Assembly: GCA_029851415.1 (NCBI GenBank)
Contig: CM056743.1
Span: forward strand, 14,004,727-14,068,726
Direction of reading: 5' to 3'
DNA length: 64,000 nt
Origin: Eretmocerus hayati
Lineage: Eukaryota > Arthropoda > Insecta > Hymenoptera > Aphelinidae
Below the pieces are notes generated by a model. That model saw nothing but the letters and a program-made list of their open reading frames with translations. It searched no databases and was not told the origin of the DNA. Positions within the stretch are counted from its first letter, which is position 1; every line of letters begins with the position of its first letter. Below are positions 11,701-25,178 of this stretch, piece after piece. The position numbers and the translations under genes were made by a program.

Positions 11701-14028
11701 TCAGTAGGACATTGCCTAACTATAAGATCAGTTTTATCCCCGTGGTAACTATTTGACCCACGTAGAATTCTAGTTGTGCTCCCGAAGCTGGATTTTTTCA
11801 CCCGTTATCTGACAGTTGTGTGTGAATTCCTACTTTGGTGTTATCTTCTATCAGAGTACTTATATCAAACTTGAAATCAAGAGAAACATTTTTCTCTCAA
11901 ACATCAACCAAACTGGTATCCGAAACCCATCACACGGAAAAAATGCAAAATGTTGATTCTTGATCAGGTGTATTCTCTTGAATGGAAGCTCAATGGCTTA
12001 TCTTAAGTCTGGTTTGAGATGAAAAACATACTCAAAGTGATCTGAACAATAAATGATATGGACTTTAAATTGATGAAGTTAATCATCATCCCAACCTCAA
12101 ATTCTAGACAAGTCCTAGATAGGCAAAAATTGATCAGGTATATTGTGGAAATGCAAGTGCGACAGGGAAGAAACAAAAAAAAACACATACACACACACAC
12201 TTAGACAGACAAAACACAGAAAAGATTAGTATCTCGAAGGTTTGGGAGGCCTGTGGCAGGAAAAATGTCACCTACAATCGATAGGTTTTGGCGAAAGGAA
12301 CAAAATGGTATGAAATTATCAGGGTAGAAGAAATTTTCTTGGAAAAAATATCCAATTAGATGAAAAAATTGTCGAAAATCTTGCTATGCCAAAAACAACC
12401 CTCTTTGTTCACAGAAAGCAAAGTTTACTAAAATATGATTTTTCCTGTAATTTTTAACGGGAACCATGAATTTTAATACTGTAATAGATATAGAAGTGTT
12501 TTAATCTGGAATCCTCAAAGTATAAGGAAGTGAATTTTCAATATCGTTCTCCATGACAAAATTGAGAAAGTGAACAAGTTTTTTGGAAGTGTGCCATTTG
12601 GTTATAAAACGTGGGCTCGAAACATTGGAATATGAAGAAATCTAACGTTGTTACCTATAGGTCAATTTTCCTCCAATTGATACCAGATGGGTCAAATATC
12701 TTCCAATAAAAGACGCCTCCCAACGATTGCAAGCACAATTTTCGATCTCCTGCTCACTTTTCAAGAATTATGAAGAAAAAAGGAAAAGGTGAAAGGAGCT
12801 TGCGGAAGCAAAGTATTTCTCGACAAATGTTTTCGTTATCTTTTCCATCCCATCCGGTCTCCGAGTTTCCCTTTTTTATACCCAATATCTATAACACAGT
12901 ACCAAAATATAAAGCTCGAGGCGACCACCATTCCATCCTAAACCTGTAAAAGTATCTGTATCTACCCTTATACAATGCTGTAATGTACCAGAAAAAGGAG
13001 GGAGTGCAACATCATCCCAAGCTTTCTGATTTCATTAAGCTCCGTGTTATGCGATTAATTAAGTCGCCAGCAAAAGAGAAAGACAGATAGAAAACCTTCA
13101 CCTCACCACCATCGCTGCATGGTACACTGTAAAAATATCGACTTTGCCTTTAGTGTACAGTGAGAAAAAGCTCCCGGCGTTGTTTTATATATAACTTTAC
13201 AGGAAGTCTATCTCATTGCCACTGTTAAATCGGGAGAAGAAAAAAAAATCAACTCAAGACATTCCATGGATTTGCGAGAAACTAAAGGGAGAGTATATTT
13301 TCTATACAATATTGGAGTTCACCCCCCTAACCTCGAGGGAGTCATGAAAAATGCCTTACACCACACCCCCTCATTGAGTATATCTAGTAGCTTTTGGAGG
13401 CCAGGCAACGGTAAAACGATCGAAAAACTCGACTGGCGCGCGTCAATATATATATACCGGCATTCCGATATTAATTAATACAGTTGAGCTTAGAGTAGGT
13501 TCGCTCACAAGAAAGCTTCTCCAACTTGATATTTTTTCTGCTTTGGGCTATATGTATTGTAAAAATAATACACCGGTGGCAGTTAATGAACAGGCCAGCC
13601 CTCGCCCAAATATTCCTATTCAAATTAGCTTAATTGTGACGTCGGAGATTTTTATCATAATTCATTTATGGACAGTTATTATCATTGTGGGAAGCAAAAT
13701 CATTTTGGGAAATTGGATTTTATGAGGTGATGCATGAGGACTGAATGTGGTGATCTGCGATAAAAACTATTTTGGGACATTGCCCTCAAGTAGTTTCTTG
13801 GGTGAAATTTTGAAATTTGAAGTAAATTTCCTCAGAGCAAGAAATTTCCTCACTTTCATCATGAGAGTCTCTGCACAAATATCAAAGAATAGAGTTGGTT
13901 TTGAACCAGATTGTGGTTTTGGAAGCAATTGGGGTCAAACACTACCACTGCATTACTCGATATCAGAATGATTTTGAGCAACATCTTAGCAGGTGCAAAC
14001 TGCGTTTCGCCCATCAGTATGGAATATC
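8721..14028. other. Long non-coding stretch with minor simple repeats
   Basis: Only low-complexity patches were noted: GA repeats near 11171-11184, GT/TGTTG repeats near 11457-11486 and CA repeats near 12185-12200. The open frames here (for example 116 codons ending at 9507) have no recognisable domain and no convincing splice borders. Confidence 0.5.
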
Positions 14029-14183
14029 TTAACACGTTCACTTCTATGGCAGAAACCGCATTCGGATACTTCGTGCGATGGGCCCCACAAGCGGAGCCCA
14101 ATTAATGGGATTTTGATCATCACTTTACGAAGACTAGGATGCGTGGATGCTACCGGTGGGTCCCATAGCAGTGAAATTGTTAA
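14029..14183. mobile_element. TTAA-flanked MITE (piggyBac-like), copy A
   Basis: It starts TTAACACGTTCACTTCTATG and ends CATAGCAGTGAAATTGTTAA, so the ends are inverted copies flanked by TTAA. The degenerate centre CTACCGGTGGGTCCC matches the CACCGGTG palindrome of the relatives at 17034 and 36801. TTAA targets are characteristic of piggyBac-type transposons. There is no transposase. Confidence 0.6.
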
Positions 14184-14425
14184 CACGTTCACTGCAAAGG
14201 CGATTTTCTGCAGTTTTCTGATGTTCATGATTTCGAGCCTCAATCTTTGACTGGTGCAACTTGTTGGTGGTAAACTTTTTTCTGGCTCATTAGTTTGGGC
14301 CGCAGCAAACCGCCAAAGAAGATTGCCACCAAAGGTATTTTTTGAACAAAAATGAGTTAAATTGAAATTGGATTGTGGAAAATCGTGGGCCCCATTCGTG
14401 CGGCCCATCGCAGTGAAAGTGTTAA
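14180..14425. mobile_element. TTAA-flanked MITE (piggyBac-like), copy B, abutting copy A
   Basis: It starts TTAACACGTTCACTGCAAAG and ends CATCGCAGTGAAAGTGTTAA. Its left TTAA is the same four bases as the right TTAA of copy A, so the two elements sit end to end sharing one target site. It has no coding capacity. Confidence 0.6.
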
Positions 14426-17033
14426 ACAGTATCAAATGCCACTAATTTGAAATTCTATTCTTGTAATACCCTAAAAAACCTGAAAAAACGTTGAAAATTG
14501 TTTGTCATTACAAGGACTATGGTAGACTATGAGTGATATTTCGATGCAAAATTATGAGGGAAAAGAAAACAGAAAACGGATATTTCCTCAAAATACTAAT
14601 TTTTTCATCATCCCACCCTTTATTCAAAAACATATTTCAATAAATTGCGTTGTCAGGGACAATTTTGTAATAAACGGATCAAAAAATCTGCCAATTTTTC
14701 TCCGTAAATTCGCATCATCACTTTGTCAAGTACAACCCTTAGCACGTGATCGCACCATAACATATAAGTCCAACAGAAAACTTGTAAAATTATCATCTTG
14801 TAGAGATGATAGGGTGGAAAGATGAGAAGCAATAAAAACAGTCATAACCACATTTCAAAGCAGAGAATTTGCCCTCTCTCAGACTCAGAGTAAGTATTAT
14901 AATCGTATGCTCTTTGCTCATCGCTCGACTTGAGATATCGGTACGCTTCACTCTCTCTCTCTTTGAAATCGTAATGCTGAATACCGCTTGCGAGTTACGT
15001 ATATAATAGAAGGAGTCGAAGTTCTCGCTTGCTCTATAAGTAATAATGGTGGAAAAGCTCTCTCCGTTGAAGTGTGTCGTGGCTCGTGTCAATTGGCAGC
15101 TTCCATTTACCCGTGAACCAAGGCATCTGCGACCCACTCGTCTTTTACATACCACTGATGGTTATATATACGTACGAAAAAGCTTCCCTTGCCAATTACT
15201 ATATATAGACGATAAAAATTACCCGGATGGTATAAGTGGCGGCAGCTGCCTCAAAACCTCTTATAGACAACTACTAGATATGTCTTTTCGTTTGAATTTG
15301 AGTTGATCTGGTGCCTTATGAGTGTAATAGCTGACACATGTTTGAGCTATGGTTTTGTTGATTGGAATCATTTTTACATTTTTTGATCTTGTTGTGGGGG
15401 TACAAATCTTCCGGTTTTTTTTGGTATTCGGGGGTAAAAATTTTACACCCCTTGCACTTATCACGTTGGCGATCGATTCTCGTGTGATTTTTTGTGAGTT
15501 CATGGTACTTTGCATTCTAGTTGTATTCGAATTCCGTGTTGATTTCAACCCTTCCTACACGAATGTTCACAAAATGACATATGGGGTAATGGGATTTCCC
15601 CGTATGTCTTTTTCGGCAATAATTTTCATATGCTTAGATGGGAAAATCTAAAGAAATTTAGAAAAATAAATCAGCCCACAAGAATTGAACCCCCCCTCCA
15701 GGAGTTCTACCAGGCCTCGATTCAATGAACCTTCTAGAGGTAAAAATATAAATTTCTCAAAACACTCAATTGCAGCTTTTTTGTCTTATGTGCCGAGTTA
15801 TCGGTAAGAAATTCAACTGAACAAATATCACAAGAAATCGTATGTTAGCAGGTATTAGAGATATTTTTTGTATAAAGATGCTCGACTAAAATAGGCTATA
15901 CTCTTCAGGAATTCTTAATTGTGTGATAGGATCCAATCCCTTATAAAAGTTACAGGAGAAAGATGGATGAATCCAAATGCCATGTTACACGTATATTACT
16001 CGTGCAAACTGTGCGCGATGAGGCAATAAAAGTGTACGCACCACCAAAATTGAGCTTGTTTAGCGCCCCTTGGGAATTATGCTCTTGCGTAGCCCAAGAC
16101 TCGTGTACGTGTGTATATGTTGGCCATACCATCTGAAACTAAACTTTGGTTTTGATACCTACTTAACGTGAATGAAGTAAATACCCATAGGGGTAAAAAT
16201 AAACGTATGAATGAGATCATCCTAATAATTTTTAAACGATAATCCGAGCGATAATCATTGATATTTGTTTATTCGCAATAATTTTTTCATAACCGCACAA
16301 AAATTTTGCACCGTGCTGTAATAATACGCTCGTTCATAATACTAAAAATCCACAGTCACGAGAAGATTATATTCTTTCAAATTGAACTGTCACACGTTGC
16401 ACTGCAAATACAGATTGACGAACATATTTTCAAGCTGCATAGCTGGAGTACACCACACAGAACTTTGATCCGCCACCATCGCCAACGCGCTTGCAGTATA
16501 ATCCGCGAGCTCGTCACTGACATTTGCGTTATTATTCCAAATTCAATGTGGTCTATAGGTACATTGTGTATGAAATTCTATTGCAATTTGTTGACATGCC
16601 GTGGTATTGCAACGGTATAGTAAATATTCGAGGATCAGTCAGCCCTGTCAATCGCTTTATTTTCCAAATGATGTTTCTCGCATCGAAGCCGATCGGATAA
16701 TAATTGCTCGCTTGGATTTTGAGAGCTTGGTGTGATAAATCTACCACTTGGTGAATTGTGGTTTATATATTGTGGAGTATGGGGGGCTGGCAATTTGTTT
16801 GACTGATTTGTATTTTCTGTGGTACGCTGTTGCTGTTGCTGTTGCTGCTGTTGGTGACAGAGATTTTGACTGATTCTAATTGACAAATGCGGTTTGCTGC
16901 TATGCCTAATAGTGTCATCCTATTTACGTGATTTATTAGACTTGCTGTTGCGGCATCCCAATGAACGAATGAAATCTCTGACTACATTAAAAATTTTCAG
17001 TGATTTTTCACTGTTTGATAAGATCTTTCTTGA
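14426..17033. other. Non-coding stretch
   Basis: Nothing recognised except the short TGY trinucleotide tract at 16826-16852. Confidence 0.5.
16826..16852. repeat. (GCT/GTT)n trinucleotide tract
   Basis: Nine units of GCT or GTT. On the minus strand it reads as a run of nine glutamines in a short open frame, but nothing else supports that frame as a gene. Confidence 0.85.
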
Positions 17034-17625
17034 TTAACATGTTCGCTGCGACGGGTCCCACCGGTGGGACCCGCGATTTTTCATCTTTCAATCTTTGCCG
17101 ACGACTCACAAGGAATACCCAGGTGTCGTGGGCTACGAATTTGGCTAAAATTCTGTGGATAGTTGACTTTCATCACCAAAAGGTGAAACCCAGAGCCGCA
17201 CTTGCAAATGCCTAACCGTTTTTAAGTTGATAAAGCCTAACGGCATTAGCATTGCCCACATGGGCGCATGCTCAAAAAAGATGTGTATAGATATACTCGT
17301 AATGCTAATGTTATAGGCTGCAGCTCGAAAACCGTTGGATATTTGCAAGTGCGGCTCTGGGGATCATCGTTTGGCGGTAAAAGGAGACTATCCCTAGAGT
17401 TTCAGCCAAATCCGTGTTCCACAACCCCTGGGTGTTCCTCGTCAGACTTGCTCGGAAAATATTCCCACAAAAATCTATCATGGTGGTTTACTTTGTCAAG
17501 AACATAAGGAATGAGGTCAAAAGAAGTCTAGACACATATGGGCGTTTTCATCGAAATGCGGGGATCCAGTTCATGACCAGAATGAAATTACGAATAAAAC
17601 GGCGTCGTCGCAGCGAACGTGTTAG
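17034..17625. mobile_element. TTAA-type MITE, copy C, with a foldback element inside
   Basis: The left end TTAACATGTTCGCTGCGACG is matched by CGTCGCAGCGAACGTGTTAG at the right end, where the final TTAA has become TTAG. A perfect 22-bp palindrome with CACCGGTG at its centre lies at 17052-17073. The interior is filled by a separate inverted repeat (17103-17446), suggesting insertion of one element into another or an internally rearranged copy. Confidence 0.5.
17103..17446. mobile_element. Foldback hairpin family X, copy 1
   Basis: The two arms, each about 160-170 bp, are imperfect inverted copies of each other and meet near 17275. Shared blocks are CAGAGCCGCACTTGCAAAT in the left arm and its complement in the right arm. 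The family is shared with 24854-25178 (AGAACCGCGCTTGCCAACG at the corresponding place) and, in shortened form, with 28779-28935. No open frame is present. Confidence 0.7.
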
Positions 17626-17985
17626 ATTGTGAAGACTACAGATTGGAGTCGATTTTCTGGAAGGTATTCGAGGATAACTAGAAAATAGTCTATAGCTTGA
17701 GCTCAGAAATTCGTAAATTGGCGGTTTGGTTGATGTTGTAAGGTGAGGTATATATAGATACAGTGGATAATATATAGATGAGGGTGGGCAAATAGAGTAT
17801 GTCTGACCGGACTCGAGTTGCAGAGCTTCGCCCACTGACCATCGTCGTCGTCATACGAGTCAAAGTGGATTCATGAAGTAGCTCTCACGTCTTACATTCT
17901 AATTACAGACCTTCGTATCGTGTAACTATACTGAATGGCTACTGTGATGTACGTCTCAGATATGCAACTTGAAGCTACAACAACA

Positions 17986-18030
<45 letters not shown>
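17986..18030. repeat. (ACT)15 microsatellite
   Basis: An uninterrupted trinucleotide tract. Confidence 0.95.
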
Positions 18031-18031
<1 letters not shown>

Positions 18032-19323
18032 TACTACTCCAAAGGCAAAGGCTCTAATGTTATTACCAGTACAAGCACTTCTCTGGTTGCCACTATTTCT
18101 GATGCCATCACTATGTGCAAGTCATATAAAGGAATGAATTGTGAGTCCTGGCCGCGGTGTTACAATACAAAAGTTAGAGCGAGTGTTTTTTGCTAAATTT
18201 GAACTTTGGGCTGTTCGTTTTAATTGAGAAAATTCTTCTGTAGGTCTTTGACATTATGAAGCTTTTGGTAATCCTGATACAGCCTCTTGTGAAGCATTGG
18301 ATTTTCGTATTCATTTATATGGGTCGCGGTGAAAGAACTCTTGTGTAATTTATTGTTCGATAAACATAGAAATCACTCCCTAATGTTTATTTGTTTCGAA
18401 AAAATGAATTTCACCAAGAAGGTCTCTGAAAGTATTGAACAAGCCAGAAGTCACGCAAAAGTTCAAAATTCACCGTCTGGCACTATTCGAATTGTAATTT
18501 TTGGAGATGCGAAAACTCACCGCATCTACGGGGCTCGGTTGAACTATTTACCAACCATCATCAAGTTTGGAGACATCATAATGAGGTTATTCCTTTCAGT
18601 GTGACCCGAAGCGACAGCTTGTGACATGGGTCCTTGAAATTTGTCAGCGGAGCCTTAATAGACCAAATTTATTCTGTTCACAAATGAGAAATTTTCACTT
18701 CCTACAATATATAAATATATCTTCTTCTGTATTCACTCCATAAACTAAACGAGATGTAAAGTCTTGCGCTATATAAGGATTTTTTTTTCTATCGTCTCCA
18801 TATTCACTCAGAATTATTACTACCTCAACCAAGCTGAACGATCCAATCCGATGACACCTCTGTAGAACAAAAAAGTAACTGATCAAATTCGCAATTTTCA
18901 AATTCCAACTCACACACGTGACGTATCACAATCTTCCCCATGCAATCCAAATTACAGATCCTTGAGGAATAGCTGCTCACTGCTTGCTATATAGCACTGC
19001 ATTTTGCCCATATCAGATTACCGAAAAGCAGAGTTAATGCCTGGCGTGGATATTTGCATAACTCAGCTAGTTGTCAGTCAGAACCTTGTGCACCGACCAA
19101 GTTAATACGATTTCGAGTCAACCACAGAAATTATACCTATACATATACTTATAGCATTCACGTGCAAGCTCATGCTTACTGTAAAGGTACAAGTGCTAAC
19201 TCCGTTTCTCGATTGCCACCCGCTTATTCTCGTGTAAAAGCAATGTGCGATAAGTAAAATACTTGCTGTATTTCCCCACTTTACCGGATTTTGGTTATCT
19301 GGATTCAACGATCAACGCCTTTG

Positions 19324-19344
19324 TATATATATATATATATATAT
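19324..19344. repeat. (TA)10 microsatellite
   Basis: A short TA dinucleotide tract. Confidence 0.9.
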
Positions 19345-19516
19345 GTACGTCCGCTTTCACGACTTTTTCGTGATTTCTGAGCGATCCTGCGGCCACGTAA
19401 TTCGTCATGTTCACCCTTCTTAGAGTTATTTGAATCACGCTTCGGGAATTGCTCGTTCGCCCCGGAATCTACTTATTCGTCTCGTACTTCCTTTACCTCG
19501 CTTATATGAATGATTT

Positions 19517-20240
19517 CAGTGGGCCGGTTATCCACGAAGTGAGCGAATTATTCTCTCTATTTTTTTTTCTAAGTGTTTGTAGATAACAAAATATTACGCA
19601 AATTGTGTCCCGTTATTCTGAGCGAAATTCTATGGTTACCTGGGTTCTGACATTGGAGGTCATTCTCAAGGTCATCTGAAGTGCAAATCAATTCTTATGA
19701 ATGGAAAGACCTAATTTTGATCTTGGGCTCTGAAATAATGTGAGAAACAATATTTTTATTAAATATCTTCCGTTCCGACTAAACTTTTGTGAGATAAATG
19801 AAGATCTCCGTCGCTCCAAAAGAAAATGTCAGTAAATGTTTGGTCGTAAATGAAGTAAAATGCGTTTGTTGACCCTGGATGTCATCTCGAAGGTCTGGGT
19901 GGTCGATTAGATTATTTTCAAGAGAAATATCTACTTTCAATCTCGAATTCCGGAAAAACTCTGGCAAATCGCGAAACTTTCTATATAAACGTCGCTTGAC
20001 CACACCAACATTTCATGATTCTTCATATTCTTCCATAATCCAAGATCAAAATTAGGTTTTAGAATTTGAATTAGTTGAATTGAACTCCAAATGAACTTGA
20101 AAATGACCTCTAAGGTCCAAAAAAGTCACCATCGAATTTCTCTCTCAAAATGAGCGGGCACGAGTTTCGATTTTTTTGTGATTCCCACAGTTCCCGGGAC
20201 GACAGGACTGAGGGATTAAATTCACTTCATGAACACTCTG
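19517..20240. mobile_element. TA-flanked foldback element, copy 2 (diverged)
   Basis: The right end reads, inward, CAGAGTGTTCATGAAGTGAA and is followed by TA (20241-20242), matching the end of the element at 724-1374. The left end near 19517 (CAGTGGGCC, then TCCACGAAGTGA) is poorly preserved. Inner blocks such as CCAAATGAACTTGAAAATGACC match the other copy (CCAAACGAACTTGAAAT), and the left arm carries their complement (GAGGTCATTCTCAAGGTCA). The left boundary is approximate. Confidence 0.45.
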
Positions 20241-23200
20241 TATATTTCAAGGGCAGAACAGGAATTTCAACGATTCTCAAGGCAATCACTACCTACCAGA
20301 CATAAACTCCGCCCTTACAAATCTTCCAATTTTCCAATCACAAATCGTACACCTCTTTCTCACGGGAGATTCCACAATCTCTTAAACATAAATGGTGGGC
20401 CCGCTGAGACAATTCCAAATTGTACGTGTCGAATAAGGGAGTAAATAAAAAAAAAAAAATAATAACAGAGATATATCCCGGACACGTCTTTTAAAAACAG
20501 AGGCTCAGGCAATAGCTCCAATTTAGGATCGATCGTTTGAACGCGATAATTTCCTGTTAGGCTCAACGTTCACGAAAAAATTGCCCGATTCATTGAACAG
20601 CGTATATTCAAGCTGATGCTGATACGACTATATGTACGTATTGGCGGCATTTTGTGTGACGGGACTTTTTGACCGCCCTAAGGGATATTTCCGATTGCAT
20701 CGATTAATCATAATTCGAGGCACCAGTTCCAATAAGTTGCGGCACGCAAGTCTCGTCACGGCGATGGTTTTTTCGTCTCTTATATGATGTCTTGAGTATA
20801 CTGCTTTTGCGTGATATTTGATGTGCTCTAATATTGAGCGTGTTATTTCACGAGTTATGCAATTGAGTATTATAGTACTTATACCGATACATCATCCGAT
20901 TTGTCGGCCCTGTGTCATGGGTAGTTCTGTAAGAGTCAAAGTTCAATCTGAATTGAGACAGGAGTATACCGAAACTATTAGTGGATTGGATTTCGAATGT
21001 TTCCGATCTGTTTGAATGTGAGCTTATATTCCACTTCATACCTTCATTCTCAAGATCTGATGTTAAGAATTTTAGACAAATTGCAGAGCTCAAGTTTTCC
21101 TATTTTTTTGATAATTTCCCAATTCTTCCAGAAAAATTTGATTCGAAATCTGACCATAAAAAAATCAACGTAGTCGACCCTATAGATCTCTTGCAATCAT
21201 ATCTTCACCTTTGAATTTAGTGAATTTGAATGAGTGCTTTTTTCGAAAACCTGAAAATAAAGGTCCCGGAAGATAACCTAAAGGAAAAGTTGAAGACGCC
21301 TCAAAAAAAGACGGAGAAAAAAATTTTCCTCCACTTTTTACATTTCATCTTCATCGAGACGATTAAATTCACCCAAATATTACGTGGGTATAACATGAGT
21401 AATATTGAACCCTAAGAAAATCGCTTATGTTGAGTATTAGGGTATTGTGAGACAGAAATAACAGATATATGTACGAGTTGAGTCGCAAAGAAAAAGAAAT
21501 GAAAGTGAGAGTATAACATCAGGGGAGAAGCTATTTGAACACCAAATGGACGGTGTCGCGAGACGTCGCGACTGTCGAGTCGATTGACCGATTGTTGTGC
21601 GGCGTGTTGACGATTCTTCTGGCCAAACGGGCAATCCAGTGTATTATTTGCCAAGCCATTTGCCCAATTGACATGACTCAATTCTGGTACATGCCTGTCG
21701 ATTCCTTATAGAGGCTATTTCATTCGTTTCTCATCGATTATCCCTTCACTGACGTATTTTTCTCCACACTTAATTTGATCAAATTTCATCACGAAAATTT
21801 CCTGGATCGATTTTGATAATTTATTTGCATCTACTATTGTTAATTAATTACTATCATAGGGATTAAATAGACACTTTTTGTCATAGTTATATGAATATTA
21901 TAGAGAGCTGAGGGACCTACACTTAGGCATTACAGTTACAAACTTCCGTTGTCTGATCAATCCTGGATGTAACTACTTGAAATTTTTGACAGCTCTTCAA
22001 AATCAGCCTGACATTTGAATTGCCATGCGTTGTAACAAGTGTCGTTCTGCAATAATTGGATCTTTTTGATTATTTTTAGGATGTATCCAAAGAATGTATG
22101 CAGGAATAGATCAAAAAGTGGCTGGATGAATTCGTTTCTGGGTCATCCAGGAATTTTTATTTCGAATAATCACAGCCATCAGTATTACATGATGAATAAA
22201 AACAAATCTGTTAGAATGCAAGCGTTGATTGAAGCGTGGAGTCGTCCTCAAATAACGAATTGAGACGGAATTGGAAAAATCATTCTTGGAGACTTCCAAA
22301 TTTCTAGGACATCATTATACCTAACAATTTTTCATATGATGGATAACTATTTCGGGTGACCTCGTAAAATTCATCAACATGAATATGATCCAACTATTCG
22401 ACAAAGTGGCAATAGCTAAATCAAGAATCAAAATTTCAAGTGTCACGGGTGAAGCATCAGCACTAGATTTCCTCTAGAAAATTATCAGAATTCCACCCTC
22501 CGTTCATCCGTATATTATATAACAACCTCACGCGTAGAGATCGTCAAGTTCCTCGAAGGGCTTAATACACGTCGACATCTTCACACTCAACTCTCGAGCT
22601 TTTACGCCAAATCCGTCTGGTGATGACCAAGCGTGAAATAAACATTTAGAGATACTATATACTCTTGTCATAAGATGCCTATTTTGCACCAAGTGAGAAC
22701 TCGAGATACGACGAGTCCAATAAGAAAAATCATAAACACTTGAAGAGTCTTGATTAGCTTCTCTCAGCATCGCAGTACCAGTAACCATATCTCGGACTCT
22801 ATATAAAAATATGTGCAAAAATAGTAGTAGTAGTAGTAGTAGTATCAGCGGGTGTCTTGTCCGGATATGAGTCTATTTCGTGTAATAACTCGAGAGCTTG
22901 GCTTTTATCGGGGGTCCGGTAATAATCGCCCCTCTTCTATATAATATACCTACTCTGATCATGGTACTGTTGCTATATGGGTGACTTTTACATTTTTGCT
23001 AGTATTACAGTCTTTGCTACAATATATTTTGATCTCATTTTTGTACTCAAAGATTTGTGATCGTTTTATTTTCTTTGATGAGACGTTATGATCGAGTCTT
23101 GAGTTGAATGCCTTATGATACATGGCAATTTAACGATGATATTCTGGTGGTACACTTGTGTCTTCGAATTAAAAGTCGTGATCTATTATGAGCCCGATAT

Positions 23201-24853
23201 TCTCACGCTGAAGATTTCGAGTAGCGCACTTGAAAGTCAAAGAGAGCCGACCAGTTTGCACAAGTCAAGTTGTGTGCATAGCTATAGTGCCACGATCTAT
23301 GATGTTTTTTTAAGCTTCTGAGAAGTGCGTGTGCTCTAAAATTGTTTGAATGATTTTGCTGTGCATTCAAGATATAGTTGTTATTCTCGCCATACCATTA
23401 TTGTCGTTGGCATATTATTTTTTCTATAACTTACGAGAAATTAATTTTACAAGGAATTTGAAAATTGAAATTGACGATTTGACAGGATTAGATGATCATA
23501 GAGGATGGAATTGTTTAAAAGTGAAAATTGTAAATATCTATCGCCAGCGGAGTTTGAGCCCCTCCTCATCAATGCGTTTTTCCAAAAATTGCTCTTGCTA
23601 TCAGGGATGCTGTTTCTTTTATCAGAACATATTTCTGTAGTGGAAAAATGGTGGAGAATTCAAAAATTAACAATTTGAAAACTCTTCGTGTTTCATTAAT
23701 CTCGCTCACACAATTCCATTCTGAAACCCCATCCTGGATTGACATTCCATCATGTTCCCTGTAATGGAAGATATTTTCCAGGATTTATTCTGATTTTTAC
23801 GATGCAATACAAGAAAAATATCACGAATAGTTATTAAGAATTGATGATATCCTTTGGACGGGAACTAATAGTCAACGAGTTGAACATAGATCGTAATGGG
23901 TAGCTCCACAGATTCAAAATTGACCAAGGAGGCACAAGGCCGTACAAATTTGTCACATAGTCAAACAACTTATCATGACCTTGACTAAAGGAAACAAATA
24001 TAAAAGTGTACCCAAAGAATAATCTTATTACTCATTTCAAGTGCACATGTATTGCCTAACGTCATCGTCACTGGGTTGATACAGTCAATCGAAGGACTGA
24101 TCGGGGATTAGTTTGCACTCATAAAACTGAACGGAGTAGTTGCCAAACATTCGACTTCGTAGCGTAAGTATATCGTGCGCAAACTCACGCTATGAGAATT
24201 GAGTTTATGCTTGAGGCATGTATAACACGCGCTGCCGAGTAATGTGCAAGCAATGCAAGCAAGTATAGCCGTCGGTTGTCTCATATGCACCGTTTCAGCT
24301 GATGATGGCTTCGCTGTTTCCCTTCATGTGTTTGTGAATGTACGTGCATTCTCACTAATATTCTTGCATCGTGTGTGTGTGAGTTGTATTCGCAGACTCA
24401 TACTCATGCACCAGCTCAATTCACTTTTAAGAGTATCAAAGTCCTTACAAATATGGGCTTTTTTTCAATTCTTATACACTGACTACTACAATGATCGTAC
24501 TTATTGATTACCTTCCCTATTAAATCGATGAATTTGAATTTGTTCTATAGTACATACCATGCAATTAATTCATCCGATAAAAAAATTGATGCAGCGATCT
24601 ATGAAGTCATTGCATGGAACCGCTGATATATATTTCAAAGTTTCATACGCATTGCTTTCCCTTATATTGCTCAACCAACAAAATTTAGAGAAATTAGGAT
24701 GTGGAATGTGAGGAAGGAAGCAGAATAGTATTTTTTTTACACCGTAATCTACACTAAAAAATGAGCACTGATCATTTTTGGCCAAAATGTTTGGAGTGTG
24801 AAACCAAATATTGAATTTTTTATCGTTTACGAGCTCAGACTGACCAACTGACG
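20241..24853. other. Long non-coding stretch
   Basis: The only structure noted is the AGT tract at 22823-22843. Chance open frames on both strands show no recognisable domain. Confidence 0.5.
22823..22843. repeat. (AGT)7 microsatellite
   Basis: An uninterrupted trinucleotide tract. Confidence 0.9.
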
Positions 24854-25178
24854 AGGAGGGGGTCAGACCTTCGGATCACGGATTCGCCTGAAACTTTGGG
24901 AATAGTCTTCTTTTGGCACAGAAAGAAGATATCCAGAACCGCGCTTGCCAACGCTCAAGCGTTTTTGAGCTACAGGCTAAAACAAATGCATTACAGTATA
25001 CCCATATTCATAAAAAAAAGGTATATATAGATATACTGTAATGCATTTGTTTTAGCCTGTAGCTCAGAAACGCTTGAGCGTTGGCAAGCGCGGTTCTGGA
25101 TATCTTCTTTCTGTGCCAAAAGAAGACTATTTCCAAAGTTTCAGGCGAATCCGTGATCCGAAGGCCTGACCCCCTCCT
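24854..25178. mobile_element. Foldback hairpin family X, copy 2 (best preserved)
   Basis: This is an almost perfect inverted repeat. The left arm contains GGATCACGGATTCGCC, CAAGCGTTTTTGAGCTACAG and GCATTACAGTATAC, each present in complement in the right arm. The arms are about 150 bp around a short A-rich turn near 25015. If transcribed it would fold into a long hairpin. It has no coding frame beyond mirror-image chance frames and shares arm blocks with 17103-17446. Confidence 0.8.

Larger units (their letters stand above)
17626..19516. other. Non-coding stretch with microsatellites
   Basis: Contains an ACT tract (17986-18030) and a TA tract (19324-19344). No gene is supported. Confidence 0.5.

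Noticed and set aside
16635..16886. Minus-strand polyglutamine ORF
   Set aside because: The glutamines come from a trinucleotide repeat, and the rest of the frame has no coding signature.
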